A stretch of DNA of 64,000 nt from positions 21,345,201 to 21,409,200 of the forward strand of contig OX463835.1 of NCBI GenBank assembly GCA_949825045.1, read 5' to 3'. This stretch comes from Argyresthia goedartella. Taxonomy: Eukaryota; Arthropoda; Insecta; Lepidoptera; Argyresthiidae. Under the pieces are notes generated by a model that worked only from the letters and a program-made list of their open reading frames with translations, was not told the origin of the DNA and searched no databases. Made by a program: the position numbers and the translations under genes. How positions within the stretch are numbered: the first letter of the stretch is position 1; every line of letters begins with the position of its first letter. Below, piece after piece: positions 21,341 to 33,091 of the stretch.

Positions 21341-21832
21341 CGGGATAAGGCCTTTAGGTGATGCTTCTTGCTTGAAAGCTGAAGTAAGACTCAGAATTTC
21401 AGAAATGTTCCGCTCTTATACCCTTTTTGGAGAGTTCTAAAAATTATTTAAATTAAAAGCAATTTTTGTGAGTGGCCAAGAGAGAAAAAGTATTTTTGTA
21501 AAAGTATTGAAGCAAACATATCAGACCGCTAACGAGTTTGAATGGATATTGCCATGACAACCAGATAAACAACAACAAAGTAAATGTCAGATTTTGGTTA
21601 CAGGCTCGTAATAGAAAAATCAACAAGTTCACATAGCCAAAATTACATAACAGCGATAGATAAAAGGGTAGCGCACCAGCGCGCACGAAGCCCGAGATTG
21701 CAGAGTTTCGGAGAAAGCCAAATACAAGGTCACCAAAGGTAAACCCCTTCGCTATCGATTTAGAAGTGCTGATAGTGTGAAAATACGAAGTGAAAATGGT
21801 TTGTTATTGTGTTCTTATGGTTTAAAACGTTA
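21341..21832. other. Non-coding interval
   Basis: No supported gene. The minus ORF at 21453-21686 has no domain. Confidence 0.35.
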
Positions 21833-21917
21833 CAGGGTCCCATGAAAATAAAGGTGATACCAAATAACAAGCTGTACAGCTCAGCAAGTATCCAGCTGAA
21901 CAGACTGGAAAATAGCA
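21833..21917 (+). other. Possible small host exon
   Basis: GGTCCC with ATG at 21840 follows a plausible acceptor (TTTAAAACGTTACAG). The frame reads MKIKVIPNNKLYSSASIQLN and stays open to a GTAAGTAAC donor. No homology is recognised and no partner exon was found. Confidence 0.25.
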
Positions 21918-21999
21918 TGTAAGTAACATAACACTACAACTTAGATAGATTAACAACCATGACTAGCGTACAAACATCCGTTCTCATCAAACAAAGATT

Positions 22000-22071
22000 T
22001 GACCCCACCGGGACTCGAACCCGGGACCCTTGTAGGCAGCGTCACTGCCGACTCGGCCATTCGGGTCGTCG
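22000..22071 (-). repeat. tRNA-derived sequence (SINE-like or tRNA pseudogene)
   Basis: On the minus strand TGGCCGAGTCGG fits a pol III A box and GGGTTCGAGTCCC a B box. The T arm pairs perfectly (CCGGG with CCCGG) and six of seven acceptor pairs form. A regular D arm and anticodon arm cannot both form in the 68-72 nt available. A tRNA-derived SINE head or pseudogene fits better than a working tRNA. Confidence 0.5.
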
Positions 22072-22159
22072 GTTTTGGATATGCAGCGTTTAAAAAAAAT
22101 ATACTTGTTTTTTATTTTTTAAATAAATTGTTGTTTGTTGGAAGAGCTTTTGTGTTTTA

Positions 22160-22183
22160 CTCATCTTTTTTTTTTTTTTTTTT
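22160..22183. repeat. Poly-T tract
   Basis: A T run of about 20 between the tRNA-like sequence and the Jockey LINE. It may be the tail of a minus-strand retroposon. Confidence 0.6.
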
Positions 22184-22351
22184 TATTTATTTATTCAAAA
22201 ACAAATTATAATTATTCTTAACATTACTTAGGTGGCCACTCAATCCTTGACAGGTTTAAGTGTGACCATCTTAGAGGGTAGGGACGAAAGGGATTTGCAG
22301 ACAAGACTGCGTTTGAGGATTCGCTCAAGTAGATTACACTCGCTCTAGTCG

Positions 22352-25300
22352 TTGAGAGAGGGGAGCTCTCAACGCCCCCTAAACTCAGTAACTAAGCCCT
22401 CTATTCCGCCCCACACCACCTACCCCCTTGGACAAGGCTTCGGGCCACGGTCCCATTTCCTCCAACGGCACCTTAAGCGCCTCCCCCACCTAGGCCTTTC
22501 ATCCCAAGCTTACTGGACCTCCCCAAACTATATTCCTCAAACATCGCCTCCTTCAGGCGCACCACACTTACTTACGCGTGTGTCACCTCCCCCAACCACC
22601 AACCCAGCCTTTTTACCTAAAATTATCATTATGTATAATACGCCCATTCTAATAAACACTACAAACGGACGGAAAAAGCCCCACAGTTTAACTCTAGCGC
22701 TCTATAACGCTGATAGCCTCCTCAAACAGAGAGAAGAAGTCGCCGATCTTCTCAATAGACATCAAATAGATATCCTCGCGGTCCAAGAAACCTACCTTAA
22801 ACCCAAACATAAGCGCTTTAATATAGCCAAATATAGTCTCCTCCGTACTGACCTCTTATCGACCTAATCTATTACTATTATAACCATCTATTATAAACGA
22901 TCTTTGCACGTTTCCCCTATAGACACCCCCCAACAAGCAAAATGCGAAGCAACTGCCATCCGCATTGCAATGTCAGGTCACGATCCCATAGTCATAGCAG
23001 CAGTCTATCCGCTGGCTGGACAAAAGATGATAGCTAGTGATATCAAAGCCCTTTTAGAACTAGGTAGTACAGTTATCCTAGCCGGTGACTTCAACAGCAA
23101 GCCCCAGCAATGGAACTGTAATGAGTCAAATACCAACGGTCGGACCAAATACATACTTCTCGAATCCCTCTATGAAAACCCATTACCCCTACACAATTGA
23201 CCACAGACATTCTCTCCTACATTATTTTCAAAAACATTAGCCTCCCAGTCAGGGACATAAGTGTACTTAGCGAGCTTCACTCGGATCTTAGACCGGTCTT
23301 ATACCATCTCGGCAGGCAATTCGACCGACCGACTGAAACCAGGACCGTTATTAACAACTATAAATTCAAACAAGCTCTCAGCAAACCGGATCCAAGATTA
23401 GATATCACATCACAAATTGACAACTAGAAGCCAAAATCTCTGACATAGGCAACAGTTTCAACGAAGCCCTAACCGCCACCTCTAGCGAGGTCCCGGTACA
23501 GGCCAACTATCGCTTCGAACTCCCAGAGGACTTGAGACTGCTGCTTAGTGCAAAGAATGCAGCATAAAGAGATTATGGCAGAAAACAAATGCGTCGCCTC
23601 CAACGAGAGGTTACCAAATGCATGCGAGAGTTCAGAGGCAGTCGCATGAACGACTTTGTCTCCAGCATAGCCCCAAGTCACATTACCATATTTAAATTCA
23701 GTAAATACCTCAAATCCGATGAGATTGTTCCCACGCCACCCCTAAAACGGGATAACCAACCTGCAGCCTTTGATGACGACGAAAAGACCGAATGTCTTGC
23801 CGATAGCCTAGAAACCCAGTGCACTCCCTCCTCTCAACCAATAGACCCCGATCATCTTAACATGGTCAACTCTGAAGTTGAACACAAAAGCTCTCTCCCC
23901 CCCATTGACTCCCTTCTCGAGACCACCCTTGAGGAAGTGCAAAAAGTAATAAAGAAACACCTAAGAAAGCCCCGGGGCTTGATAAAATCACTAACACGGC
24001 AATAAAATATTTTCCTCTCCGACTTCTCACAACCCTTACGGTAATTTTCAATGCCTCCCTCCATCTCTGTGCCTTTCCAACCGCATGGAAAGAAGCTGAT
24101 GTTATTGGCTTTCACAAACCCTGGAAAGATCGGACCGACCCCACTTACTATCGCCCCATTAGCTTTCTCTCTTCCATAGGCAAAGTCTACGAACGGCTTA
24201 TTCTCAACCGACTCAAAGACATTTGCATAGATAAAAACCTCATACCCAACGAGCAGTTTGGCTTTAGAACCAAACACTCGTGCGTCCAACAGGTGCACCG
24301 CATAACGGAGCACATTTACAAAGAGTTCCACACAACGGCAAAGTACAAAGATACCGTTGCCATATTCCTTGACGTAGCGAAAGATTTTGACAAAGTGTGG
24401 CACAATGATCTTATTTATAAACTTTACCAACTCAACCACTCAACCGATAGGCTTGTACTCATTATCAAAGACTACGTTACTGAGCGAAGTTTTTGCTAAC
24501 GAGTGGAAAATCGCGCTCTAAGCCCCACCCGATAGCCGCCGGAGTCCCGCAAGGCTCATTTCTCTCCCCTAGCCTCTTTTCACTTTACGACCAAGACATC
24601 CCCTGCATGCCATACGTCGATCTAGCTCTTTACGCCGACGATACGGCGCTCTATTACACCAGTAGAACGAGGGCGCTCGTTTGTTAAGTACTCCAGAAAG
24701 CAGTAACCGATCTCGGTGAATGGGCTCTCAAATGGAGAATATAGATGAACCCCGAGAACAGCGCAGCCGTGCTTTTCTCAAGGTGTAAGACTCGAGCTGA
24801 CCGCGCGTCCTCTTCACTACCCGAAATCACCCTCTTTGACCGCCCTGATCCCCTGGGAGAATAAAGTGAAGTATTTAGGCGTGACATTAGACTCCCGACT
24901 AAACTTCAAATCCGACATTAAAACGGTCCGCGACAAAGCAGCCTTCTACATGGGTAGGCTTCACCCGCTCATGAGAAGTAAAAGCAAACGCCCATTGCGC
25001 TGCAAAATAACTCTATTTAAAACTTGCATCCGCCCGGTCTTCACGTATGCAAGTCCAGTCTTTGAACACTGCTCCCACTCCCTTAAACCGCTTCATGCGA
25101 AAAGCCTTAGGTGCCCCGTGGTACATGCGCAACGTAGACCTCCATAGTGACTTTAGACTCCCCACAGTAAAGCAATATATGAAAGAAGCGTCCGAACGGT
25201 TCTTCATTAATGCATCTAGCCACCCAAACCCGCTTTTCGTACAAGCATCCCTTTATGAACCGACCGCAGATATAAATAAGAAACACCTTTACAAAAGGCG

Positions 25301-25899
25301 ACCCAAAGACGTCCTCCTAGAACCGGAGGACGATATCCACGTCAACTTGACGAAGGCTGTGTTCCCGAAGCATTACAGCGTCTCAGATACCAAATTTGGA
25401 TTGAAAGTGATCGCCATCTTGATTCGACGGACTCACAGTCTCCCTCTCCCCCTTTAAACCTCCCGGACTGAGGTTAGAGCCCCCCTAAATGACCCAAATA
25501 TAAAGTAGTTTAGGATTAGTATAGGTTAAAAAATTATATAACCACCTCATAGTAGCGGAGGCTATCTGCCCCCCTAACATGCCGCTAACATGCCCTCTGA
25601 TTATGAGCTGATGTCCGCTCGTAAAATCGGGTAAGCAGGCAAACAACTCCCATATATATCATATACACATATTTATCGCCCAAAAGGGCAAATAGCAGGT
25701 AGAAAGCCTGCAGCATATACCGAGGCCATGGCTCACAGTAAATTCGACTATCGATAACTGTAAACACAAAGGGGTGTTTTAGTCCGTATACCACATGAGC
25801 TGATGCACACTTAATATGTGGGGACCCGGACATAGCAGGGAGGTCTGACTCCTGGGCATGGGTGATTCCATTTTTCCCCCCTCCAACAAAAAAAAAAGC
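22352..25899 (+). mobile_element. Jockey-clade LINE (BMC1-like), heavily frameshifted, with 3' UTR and poly-A
   Basis: The endonuclease begins with LTLALYNADSLLKQREEVAD and IDILAVQETYLKPKH, followed by VILAGDFNSKPQQWNC. RT remnants are IFLDVAKDFDKVWHNDLIYK, AAGVPQGSFLSPSLFSLY, LALYADDTALYY and KVKYLGVTLDSRLNF. RT coding ends near 25457. The 3' UTR runs to an A tract at about 25888-25898. The coding part is broken into at least eight frames, so the copy is old. The N-terminal proline-rich frame at 22352-22620 may be the end of ORF1. Confidence 0.87.
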
Positions 25900-26472
25900 G
25901 AGCTCTTTCTAGTCTAAGAGGCTCGGCTTGTTCAGACTAGACAGATGTGAGGATTACGCGCCGTTGGGTTATTAATAGGGAAACTAGAAGCCCTGAAGCC
26001 ATACAAACAGGGCCAAACTGATTGCCTTCTTTCACCGTTGGGTTATATATATAGGGAAACTTTAATTCCGGCCGGACAACAGAACAGCAGCACTCTTTCG
26101 TAGCGTCAAATCACTGTGGCCGCTAACTACCACAGCGGATTTGATCGTGATCAGAACGGTGCGAAAAACATTCTACTGAGACACACGCACTCTGTCGTCC
26201 TTCCGACACGGCCAGTATAGAGCGGATCGAAGGAGAGCTCGAGCTTAGAAGCGTCGAGAAGATATCTTGACCCTCTCAAATAACTGTATTCATTCAAGCT
26301 CGAATTTGCTTTGACCAAACTGATTGAGTGCAGGTCTGAAAGGGAGATAAATGTACAAAACAACTCAAAGATAAAGATATTTATTGTTTGATGAACCACA
26401 TGGGTATTCGTTGGTTGTTTGTAATATGTAATAAATGTAATGTAACCGAATAAAAATAATTCATAATGTCAA
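25900..26472. other. Non-coding interval with a repeated motif
   Basis: CCGTTGGGTTATTAATAGGG and ACCGTTGGGTTATATATATAGGG recur 72 bp apart (about 25963 and 26035). At 26106-26142 CAAATCACTGTGG pairs with CCACAGCGGATTTG as an imperfect stem. No gene seen. AATAAA-like signals lie near 26430. Confidence 0.4.
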
Positions 26473-26784
26473 TTGTGCATCACGTCTTCCTCTACGCTCC
26501 GTGTACATGACAGCATCGCCTCGATGCATAGTCAAAAGACTATCGTCGCGTATGAAAGTGTAGTCGTCTTCACAAATATTGTCGTCACTACGTCCATAGC
26601 TCCTCGGCCTCGGTTATCGCCGCCTTTCGACGTATGCTTCTCAATTTGTGGCTCAGTAATTTATTTCTTGATTTCAACGTTCATACTCGCCCGTGTAAAA
26701 ATTCAATTACGGCATTTTGCTGCTCATCGCCACTCTGACGGCATAGTCGTCGGGGCCCTTGCAGCAACGCTCCAGATCATCTAA
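26473..26784 (+). CDS. Unrecognised ORF with one hydrophobic segment
   Basis: About 100 codons with a single hydrophobic stretch (FSICGSVIYFLISTFILA). No family recognised and no supporting start context. It could be an exon of a decayed host gene or chance; reported only as a candidate. Confidence 0.2.
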   Translation: MCITSSSTLRVHDSIASMHSQKTIVAYESVVVFTNIVVTTSIAPRPRLSPPFDVCFSICGSVIYFLISTFILARVKIQLRHFAAHRHSDGIVVGALAATLQII

Positions 26785-27043
26785 TAATTTTACGTTGCTC
26801 GACGAGTTAGTCGCGAGTATTTAATTCAGGTTACTCAGTGGCGTCGTGTGGGATGACTGAGTCAACGTCATTCGATGCAGGTGTCGATCATCAGAGAAGA
26901 GATGAAGCTCGAATTGACTGAGAGGGTTGGCCGTGCGACATATCACACATATTGGTCGTTTGATCAGTCTGAAAGCGCAATTAATTCATAGCTGATGACC
27001 GCACCAAGAATACTAAACGAACGGAAACGACCAGTCCCTGTAG

Positions 27044-27301
27044 ATGGTGTACTCGATTAGAAACACGGGACAAGGAGTAATGGAGACGCCGGCGGCGGCG
27101 TTGGTCTCGTCAACGTTAGCCATCGCGCACTACTGTCGCTTCATTTTCCTAGGCATCGTCTGGGTCTTCTCACGCACTCCTTCTGGGGCGTGGGGAGTCG
27201 GGGTCAGGTCAATGGATCTCTTCCCTAGGAATCGCCTCTGTCCGACTCAGCGTCGGCTCGTTGCGGCGTGCGGACGGGTTGAGAGTGCACTCCGTATATG
27301 A
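27044..27301 (+). CDS. Unrecognised short ORF
   Basis: MVYSIRNTGQGVMETPAAAL follows TCCCTGTAG, which could be a splice acceptor. No domain was recognised. It ends 120 bp before the R1-like ORF1. Confidence 0.2.
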   Translation: MVYSIRNTGQGVMETPAAALVSSTLAIAHYCRFIFLGIVWVFSRTPSGAWGVGVRSMDLFPRNRLCPTQRRLVAACGRVESALRI

Positions 27302-27421
27302 AAATTGATAATATTTAAATACGAGGTGTTTTGTGATTTATCGTTATTTATATTTGTTCCTTAGCCCGTTGATTGACTTAGGGTACCCTGGGTACCCAAG
27401 TGCCGTTATAGGTTTTGAAGA

Positions 27422-28285
27422 TTGGCCCCTAGCACCGCTGCCACTGATGCTCCCGCCGCTGCTGCTGCTCCCGCGCCCGCACCAGCACCCATGTCCCAGG
27501 ACCCGGAGGTAACCGCTCAGGTCGCACAGGTCGCCGCCCCCATAGTAGCTAGGTCCCACCCAGCTTCAGCCGACATCATAGAAGCCGTCCACAAGGCAGT
27601 CAAAGGCATAGGCGTGGTCACCAACAGCTCGAACAAGCAGAACATCTCGGACAAGACGTCCATTGCCGCCCACGGCCAGGACATCCTGGCAATGGTCGCA
27701 CACCTCGCGCTCAGGCTGAGCGACACTGAACATGGGGTGACCGCACTCAAACTCCGGTTAGTGCAAGCTTCAGGACAGCAGTCTGGGTCACCCTCGGCAC
27801 CCACCGCTCAGCCACAGGATATGGTCCCCTGCTACACAAATGCGCTGAAGATGCAGAAAGGGAAGCCTCCCATGCAAGTGCCGTACAAGGGTCCCACGGT
27901 AATTTTCTACCCCTTGGCAGGTTCTGAAACCATAAAGATGTCCGACGACACGAAGAAGGCTCTGTAGTCGGCGGTGAACCCATCAGAGTCGGGGATCAAA
28001 GTCACGCAGGTACGCAGAGTGGGCAACTCAGGGGTTGTTGTCAGGACAGCCTCCGAGGAGTCCGCGAAGATATTGCGTGAAGCAGTTCCGTCGGGACTAC
28101 GTGTGGCGGAGCCCAAGACACGGTTGCCAAGGGTGGCCCTACGGTATATCCAAGCGCAGCTGACCGGGGAGCAAATCCTTGAGGAGCTCTATCGGATAAA
28201 CATGGCTGACGACCCGGATTGGCCCACGGCCCGGTTCTGAGAGGAGTGCAAATTTGCGGTCTCTAAGCAACTGGGTCCTAGGTAC
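27422..28285 (+). pseudogene. R1-clade LINE ORF1 (gag-like), first part
   Basis: An Ala/Pro-rich N-terminus is followed by a conserved gag-like part (ESGIKVTQVRRVGNSGVVVR, ASEESAKILREAVPSGLRV). TAG at 27968 and TGA at 28238 interrupt the same frame. Coding continues as EECKFAVSKQLGPRY up to the inserted LTR at 28286. The family binds retrotransposon RNA. The interrupted frame resumes at 36038. Confidence 0.72.
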
Positions 28286-28649
28286 TGTAAGGTCGCAGCC
28301 GTTCTTGAACACCACCTATAATTGCCTACCTAATCTGTAGGGCTAGGGAGTTTAATTAGGAAGACGTTAGTAACACCAAACTTGTGTTTATTGATCAAAT
28401 ATGGTTACAATTTATATAAAAGGGATCAAACTGGCTCGATAGCCGTTAAGCTAATCCTGACTATCTAATTTGCATCGGTCGCTGACCGATGCCTCAGGTG
28501 AAGTGTGTCACATCGACTTTTCACATCAAAGCCTCTTTCTTTTAAAATTACAAATTACCTAACAGTATCATAGCGAACACGCACTCTAAAGAGGCCCGTA
28601 TACAATATTATCGCAAAGACAAATATCCAACCTAACAATATACCTTACA
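28286..28649 (-). repeat. Ty3/Gypsy 3' LTR (364 bp)
   Basis: Starts TGTAAGGTCGCAGCCG and ends CTTACA; matches 35666-36033 closely. GTAC at 28282-28285 is the left target-site duplication. A perfect hairpin GCATCGGTC / GACCGATGC lies at 28472-28492. A TATATAAAAGG-like box is present on the plus strand at about 28414. Confidence 0.93.
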
Positions 28650-28668
28650 ATCATTCCCCCCTCCTTTC
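28650..28668 (-). other. Polypurine tract of the Gypsy element
   Basis: Read on the minus strand, AAAGGAGGGGGGAATGAT directly precedes the 3' LTR, as needed for plus-strand priming. Confidence 0.75.
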
Positions 28669-31216
28669 AAAAAAAAAAAAAAACCAAAGGATTTTTTTTT
28701 CCAAAGTGGCAACCCTAACTCAAAGTCTAAAATCTAAAATGACAACCCTATCTCAAAGTCTAAAATCTAAAAAACATTAAATGTTAACATTAAGTGAGCT
28801 TGCTATGCTTGAAATCTAAAAAACAGTAAATATGCCGCAAGCATAATCTTAAATAACATCGAGTACCCTAATCCTTATCCGTCCAACCATCCCATTTAAC
28901 CTACTTAATTAAATATTAAATACTGTTCGATTCCAAATCGATATTCGATCGATGGTTTCTGAACGGTCATTTTAATTTTGACGTTAGCTGTCAATCTGAA
29001 AGTTTTGACAACTGACAGATGAAAGCCCTCGCAATGTAAACGCGTTTTGGTTAGGGGTTGAAATTAAATCGCAGGGCATCTGGAATGTATTCGGGATTCC
29101 CTCAGGATTGTTAATATAGCTGAGTGTGCCGTTGTCTCTCGAACCAGATAAAGTTCGGATTTTCGTGCCCGATTTGTATTTACCACGTAGAACATAACCT
29201 GTGTTGGAACACTGTGCTCATTGAAGCTGGCCCGCCAGTCATACCTGGTTGGTTGAAGAACCTGTCTACCAAGAAGAGCCTAGGGTGCACCCGGGCCTTG
29301 CAGAGAGACAGGAGGTTGACGGGACCGAAGCACAGACCAGGTTAGATCTACCCCACATAACTTCAGCTCGGTGAATCGCCGACGTTCATCACTTCTTGGC
29401 ACCTGATCGTGACGCTACCTCGTAGCTCATGGGCCCCTACGAGGTCATTAGGTGCTGAGAAGCCTGAACAAATACCCTAATCCTAATTTTATCCAACCAA
29501 CCATCCGACTTACCCTTAAATTTTTATATTTTTTTTGATGCCCGGGGGAAAATCCCTGACGGATACCGCCGAGGCGCGGGGACGCCAGGGCGGTTATGTG
29601 GGGCTTGCACCCACTAAAAACACCCGGGGTGGCCGTCATGGTGCATGGTGAGGGCAGCTCCAGGACCGCTGGTGACACGCACCGGAACTGACCCCAGCAC
29701 CCAGGGAGGAAGCATTTCAACTTCCTCCCACTTCACGACGGGACTGGACACAACCAATCCCGTCGTAAACTCCTCGCGGCGCACTGTTACGATCAAGGGC
29801 CCCCGCCCCGACCGCTTGCGACCGCCAGCGACCGCCAGCGACCGCCCTGGGAGAGCTTCAGGTGCCCTCCCAGTCGTCGTCTTGGAGTCATAGGCGTTCA
29901 GAGTTGGAAGTCTGAACGCCCATAACTCCGGTTCCCTTTTAGGGGCCTCTTACGCCAAGCAGGGATTACTGTAGATGTATTCTTTCTCCCGACTAACCCT
30001 AACTTAATCCGACCAACCATCCAACAAACCCTAACATTAAACTCTGATCACGCATAAGACCAGTACCAAAACAAAACATTGACATGAACAAGAATAAATT
30101 TATATGAAATAGAATAAACTGACCGAAGGTCATATGTTAAGTTACACACTTAACTACACTAAGGGTATAGATCCTACTTAATATATACCTAACTACACTT
30201 AAGGTGTAGGCTATGCACCTTAAAGAACTTAATTAAAAAACTTAAATTATAACACCCTATGATCCCATCATAGGATTATGCGCAGCTAAACACTAACCTA
30301 CCTAACGCTAGAAAATTATCTACTACAATACGAAGGCAAACAGATGAATCTAGCTAAGATTTAGCATCTCGAATGGTTATCATTCGACAAACTTTCTGAC
30401 AAAAAAAACTAGCGAAATCACCACATTGTGAACTCTTTCCACCGAATGGAAATATTTCAAAAATTAACGCAGGCAAAGATCAAAGAAAAAATTATCATTT
30501 TCAAATATAGGAAACGTCAACAATATTAACAGGATTAATCTATAGAACCGTATTACTAAGCCACAGCTTAAGAATGAGGTCATTAAAAATGGACGATTTT
30601 AATAATATGATAAAACCGATACTACAACTTATAAACATCTCAACAAATCCATTGGAATTCAGTAAACTATCTTTTACTATTAACAGTTTAAGATCATCGC
30701 CGTGAGTTGCAACCAATTACCCAAGTTAAAACACTACAAAGAATCTCGAATGTGTATCGAATACCCGAGTTATCCCACATCAGAAATTACTTTAATTGAG
30801 AAACCTTCGTTATCAACTTTATGAACATCCCTTACTCTCCCCTTACCAAATCATCCCAACTCTATACTTTAAGAACGCAGGAACCAAAACAGAACCCTAT
30901 GACGAATAGCTATTGCCTCGTCATACTGCTCTCAAAGATAAAACCAGGCGATCGGTTTAAACAATTATACGAACTGTCGTTTATAAAAGTTTCTCATGTA
31001 AAGGTAATCTACCACGGAAATCTAGTATGTTACAAATATTTCTTGGGTCTTTGGTGAACGGTCCTCATCAGACAACATAGTTCAGCAACAACATGAAAAG
31101 AAACACCGTTAATAAACAGTTCATAACAATACCGCATACATAAACCACAAACCAACAACCGGGATAAAATTATATTATACTCCTAATGTATAATTATTTA
31201 ATATCAGACGAACTCC
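28669..31216. other. Non-coding stretch between Gypsy integrase and 3' LTR
   Basis: No env-like or other supported ORF. It contains a 35-bp tandem duplication near 28704-28770 (CAAAGTCTAAAATCTAAAA units), a GC-rich segment at 29540-29900 with three CGACCGCCAG units, and a perfect 10-bp hairpin at 29893-29920 (GGCGTTCAGA / TCTGAACGCC). The GC-rich part may be a foreign insertion. Confidence 0.5.
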
Positions 31217-31438
31217 TCAACGCAGCACAAAGCGTTTTAAACGATTTGTGTTAACAATAACGCCCCGTGACCGTGAGTTCAGACGACGAATCAGCACATT
31301 AGACCTCCCAACGATCTCAATGACCTTGTATGGTCCCTGATACAGACTTGCCAACTTCATACATCTTCCCGTTATCCGCCTTGGTACGTATAACAAAACT
31401 AAGTCATTCACCCGGAACGATCTGGGTTTTGATCTCAT
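31217..31438 (-). pseudogene. Gypsy integrase C-terminal domain
   Basis: SFRVNDLVLLYVPRRITGRC and YQGPYKVIEIVGRSNVLIRR match the SH3-like end of Gypsy integrases. A stop at about 31439 separates it from the integrase core, so the polyprotein is interrupted. Confidence 0.85.
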
Positions 31439-31441
31439 ATC

Positions 31442-32230
31442 CTAATACCGATTTTGTACACGCTGTGCATTCGCAATATTCCCTAACGCCTTAGTCAGCA
31501 GCCTTCCCATACGATTTACCCTTTCATCTATAGTTTCGTCTAAACCAACTGCGTTTAATCCTAATGGTCGATCCACCACTGAGCACTGTTCCCTACCAAA
31601 TAAAATATTATACGGCGACACTTTCGTTGACGCCTGCACGCTAGTGTTATACGCATGTACTACCAAAGGTAAAACTGAGCACCATTGCCTTTGATTACTA
31701 CCTAAATATTTTGATAACATCGAAGTTAACGTTCTATTCATTCGTTCTACCAAACCGTTACTATGTGGGTGAAATGAACTTGTATGTATCATTTTAGCCC
31801 CAAACTGTTCTACCGTTTCTTTTACGATTCCCGCCGTAAAAACTGTACCCCTATCTGAAATAATTTCCCTAATAGGCCCGAACCTACAGAAAACTTCCTC
31901 AACTAAAAACCGCACTACATTTTCCGATGTAACCCTAGGTAATGCCTTACATATCGCAAACCGCGACGCATACTCTACCGCGACTATAATAAATCGGTTA
32001 TCTCTCGAGGAACGTGGAAACGCTCCTAACACGTCGATTCCTACCTTCTCATAAATATCCGAGACCCTAATCGGCATCAAATCTGCTTTTAACTACTTTC
32101 CTTTCTTGACACGGTACGCACGAAGCTATATAACGCTGTATCCCTTATCGGCTTTCGGCATGAAATATTTCGACCGAAACCTCTTCAACGTCTTTGCGAG
32201 ACCCAAATGACCTCCTGTCCACGCCTCATC
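31442..32230 (-). pseudogene. Gypsy integrase zinc-binding and core domains
   Basis: The H2C2 region lies at 32100-32230 in shifted frames (GGHLGLAKTLKRF; SCVPCQERK). The core shows all three acidic positions: GIDVLGAF, ISDRGTVF and NGLVERMNRT. Core ORF 31442-32080 is open for 212 codons. It joins DNA ends in a live element. Confidence 0.9.
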
Positions 32231-32233
32231 ATG

Positions 32234-33091
32234 TTATTCGTTCATTACATTTTGAAACAAAGACCTAGGCAATACTAATACCTCCCTAACTTCTCCATCT
32301 CTACGTACGCTTTTATATAATAAATTATTTCTCAAGCAAAAACCGCTACGCCACGCTTCCGGACGTTCGCTCAACCGAGTTAACCATCTACTACAAAATG
32401 AATCGTTCGCTTGATCCGCCTGTAACGACTCTACATTAATACTAAAAACTTCCAAACCTACATCATCAGGTTCAGAACGAGAAGATGACTGAGGTCCTTC
32501 TGTTTCCCGTTTCCCTTCTTCCATTAGCGGATTCCTACTCAAAAAATCTGCCACTACATTGCTTTTCCCCGAGCAATGAACTATCTCGAAATCCCATTCT
32601 TGTATCGCTAACGCCCATCGCGCTAACCTACCAGAAATATCTTTTTTCGACTGTAACCAACAAAACGCGCTAGGGTCTGTAACAACCTGAAAATACGATC
32701 CGCAAAGATAATGCCTATAGTGCCTTAACGCCCATACTAACCCCAGACACTCTTTCTCCGTCGTACTATGTTTTTTCTCCGCATCCGTTAACTTCCTAGA
32801 CGCATAGGCAACCGGACTCATTTTATCAACGCCCTGCATCAACACTGCACCTAACGCCTCGTTAGACGCATCCACATAAACCCTCGTAGTAACCGACTTA
32901 TCCCCCGAATAATACGAAAGTATTGGCGCACTACACATAACCTTCTTAATATAATCGAACGAATTCTGCAATTCCTCATTCCATTGAAACTTTACCCCCT
33001 TTTTCAATAATTTTGTGAGAGGTAACGATATTCTCGCAAAATTCGATACAAATTTTCTATAATAAGAAAATAAACCTAATAATTGTTTCAC
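32234..33091 (-). CDS. Gypsy RT connection and RNase H domain
   Basis: The frame begins KQLLGLFSYYRKFVSNFARI and carries RNase H motifs TRVYVDASNEALGAVL, KHSTTEKECLGLVWAL and VVADFLSRNPL. The D, E and D pattern is visible although one usual TDH box reads TDP. It overlaps the RT frame by 4 bp, a frameshift relative to a single pol ORF. Confidence 0.9.
   Translation of the reverse strand: MKQLLGLFSYYRKFVSNFARISLPLTKLLKKGVKFQWNEELQNSFDYIKKVMCSAPILSYYSGDKSVTTRVYVDASNEALGAVLMQGVDKMSPVAYASRKLTDAEKKHSTTEKECLGLVWALRHYRHYLCGSYFQVVTDPSAFCWLQSKKDISGRLARWALAIQEWDFEIVHCSGKSNVVADFLSRNPLMEEGKRETEGPQSSSRSEPDDVGLEVFSINVESLQADQANDSFCSRWLTRLSERPEAWRSGFCLRNNLLYKSVRRDGEVREVLVLPRSLFQNVMNE

Noticed and set aside
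22000..22071. Functional tRNA gene
   Set aside because: The boxes are good, but the D arm and anticodon arm overlap and the acceptor has a mismatch, so no standard cloverleaf forms.
23852..24439. Minus-strand 195-codon ORF
   Set aside because: It is antisense to Jockey RT remnants and has no domain.
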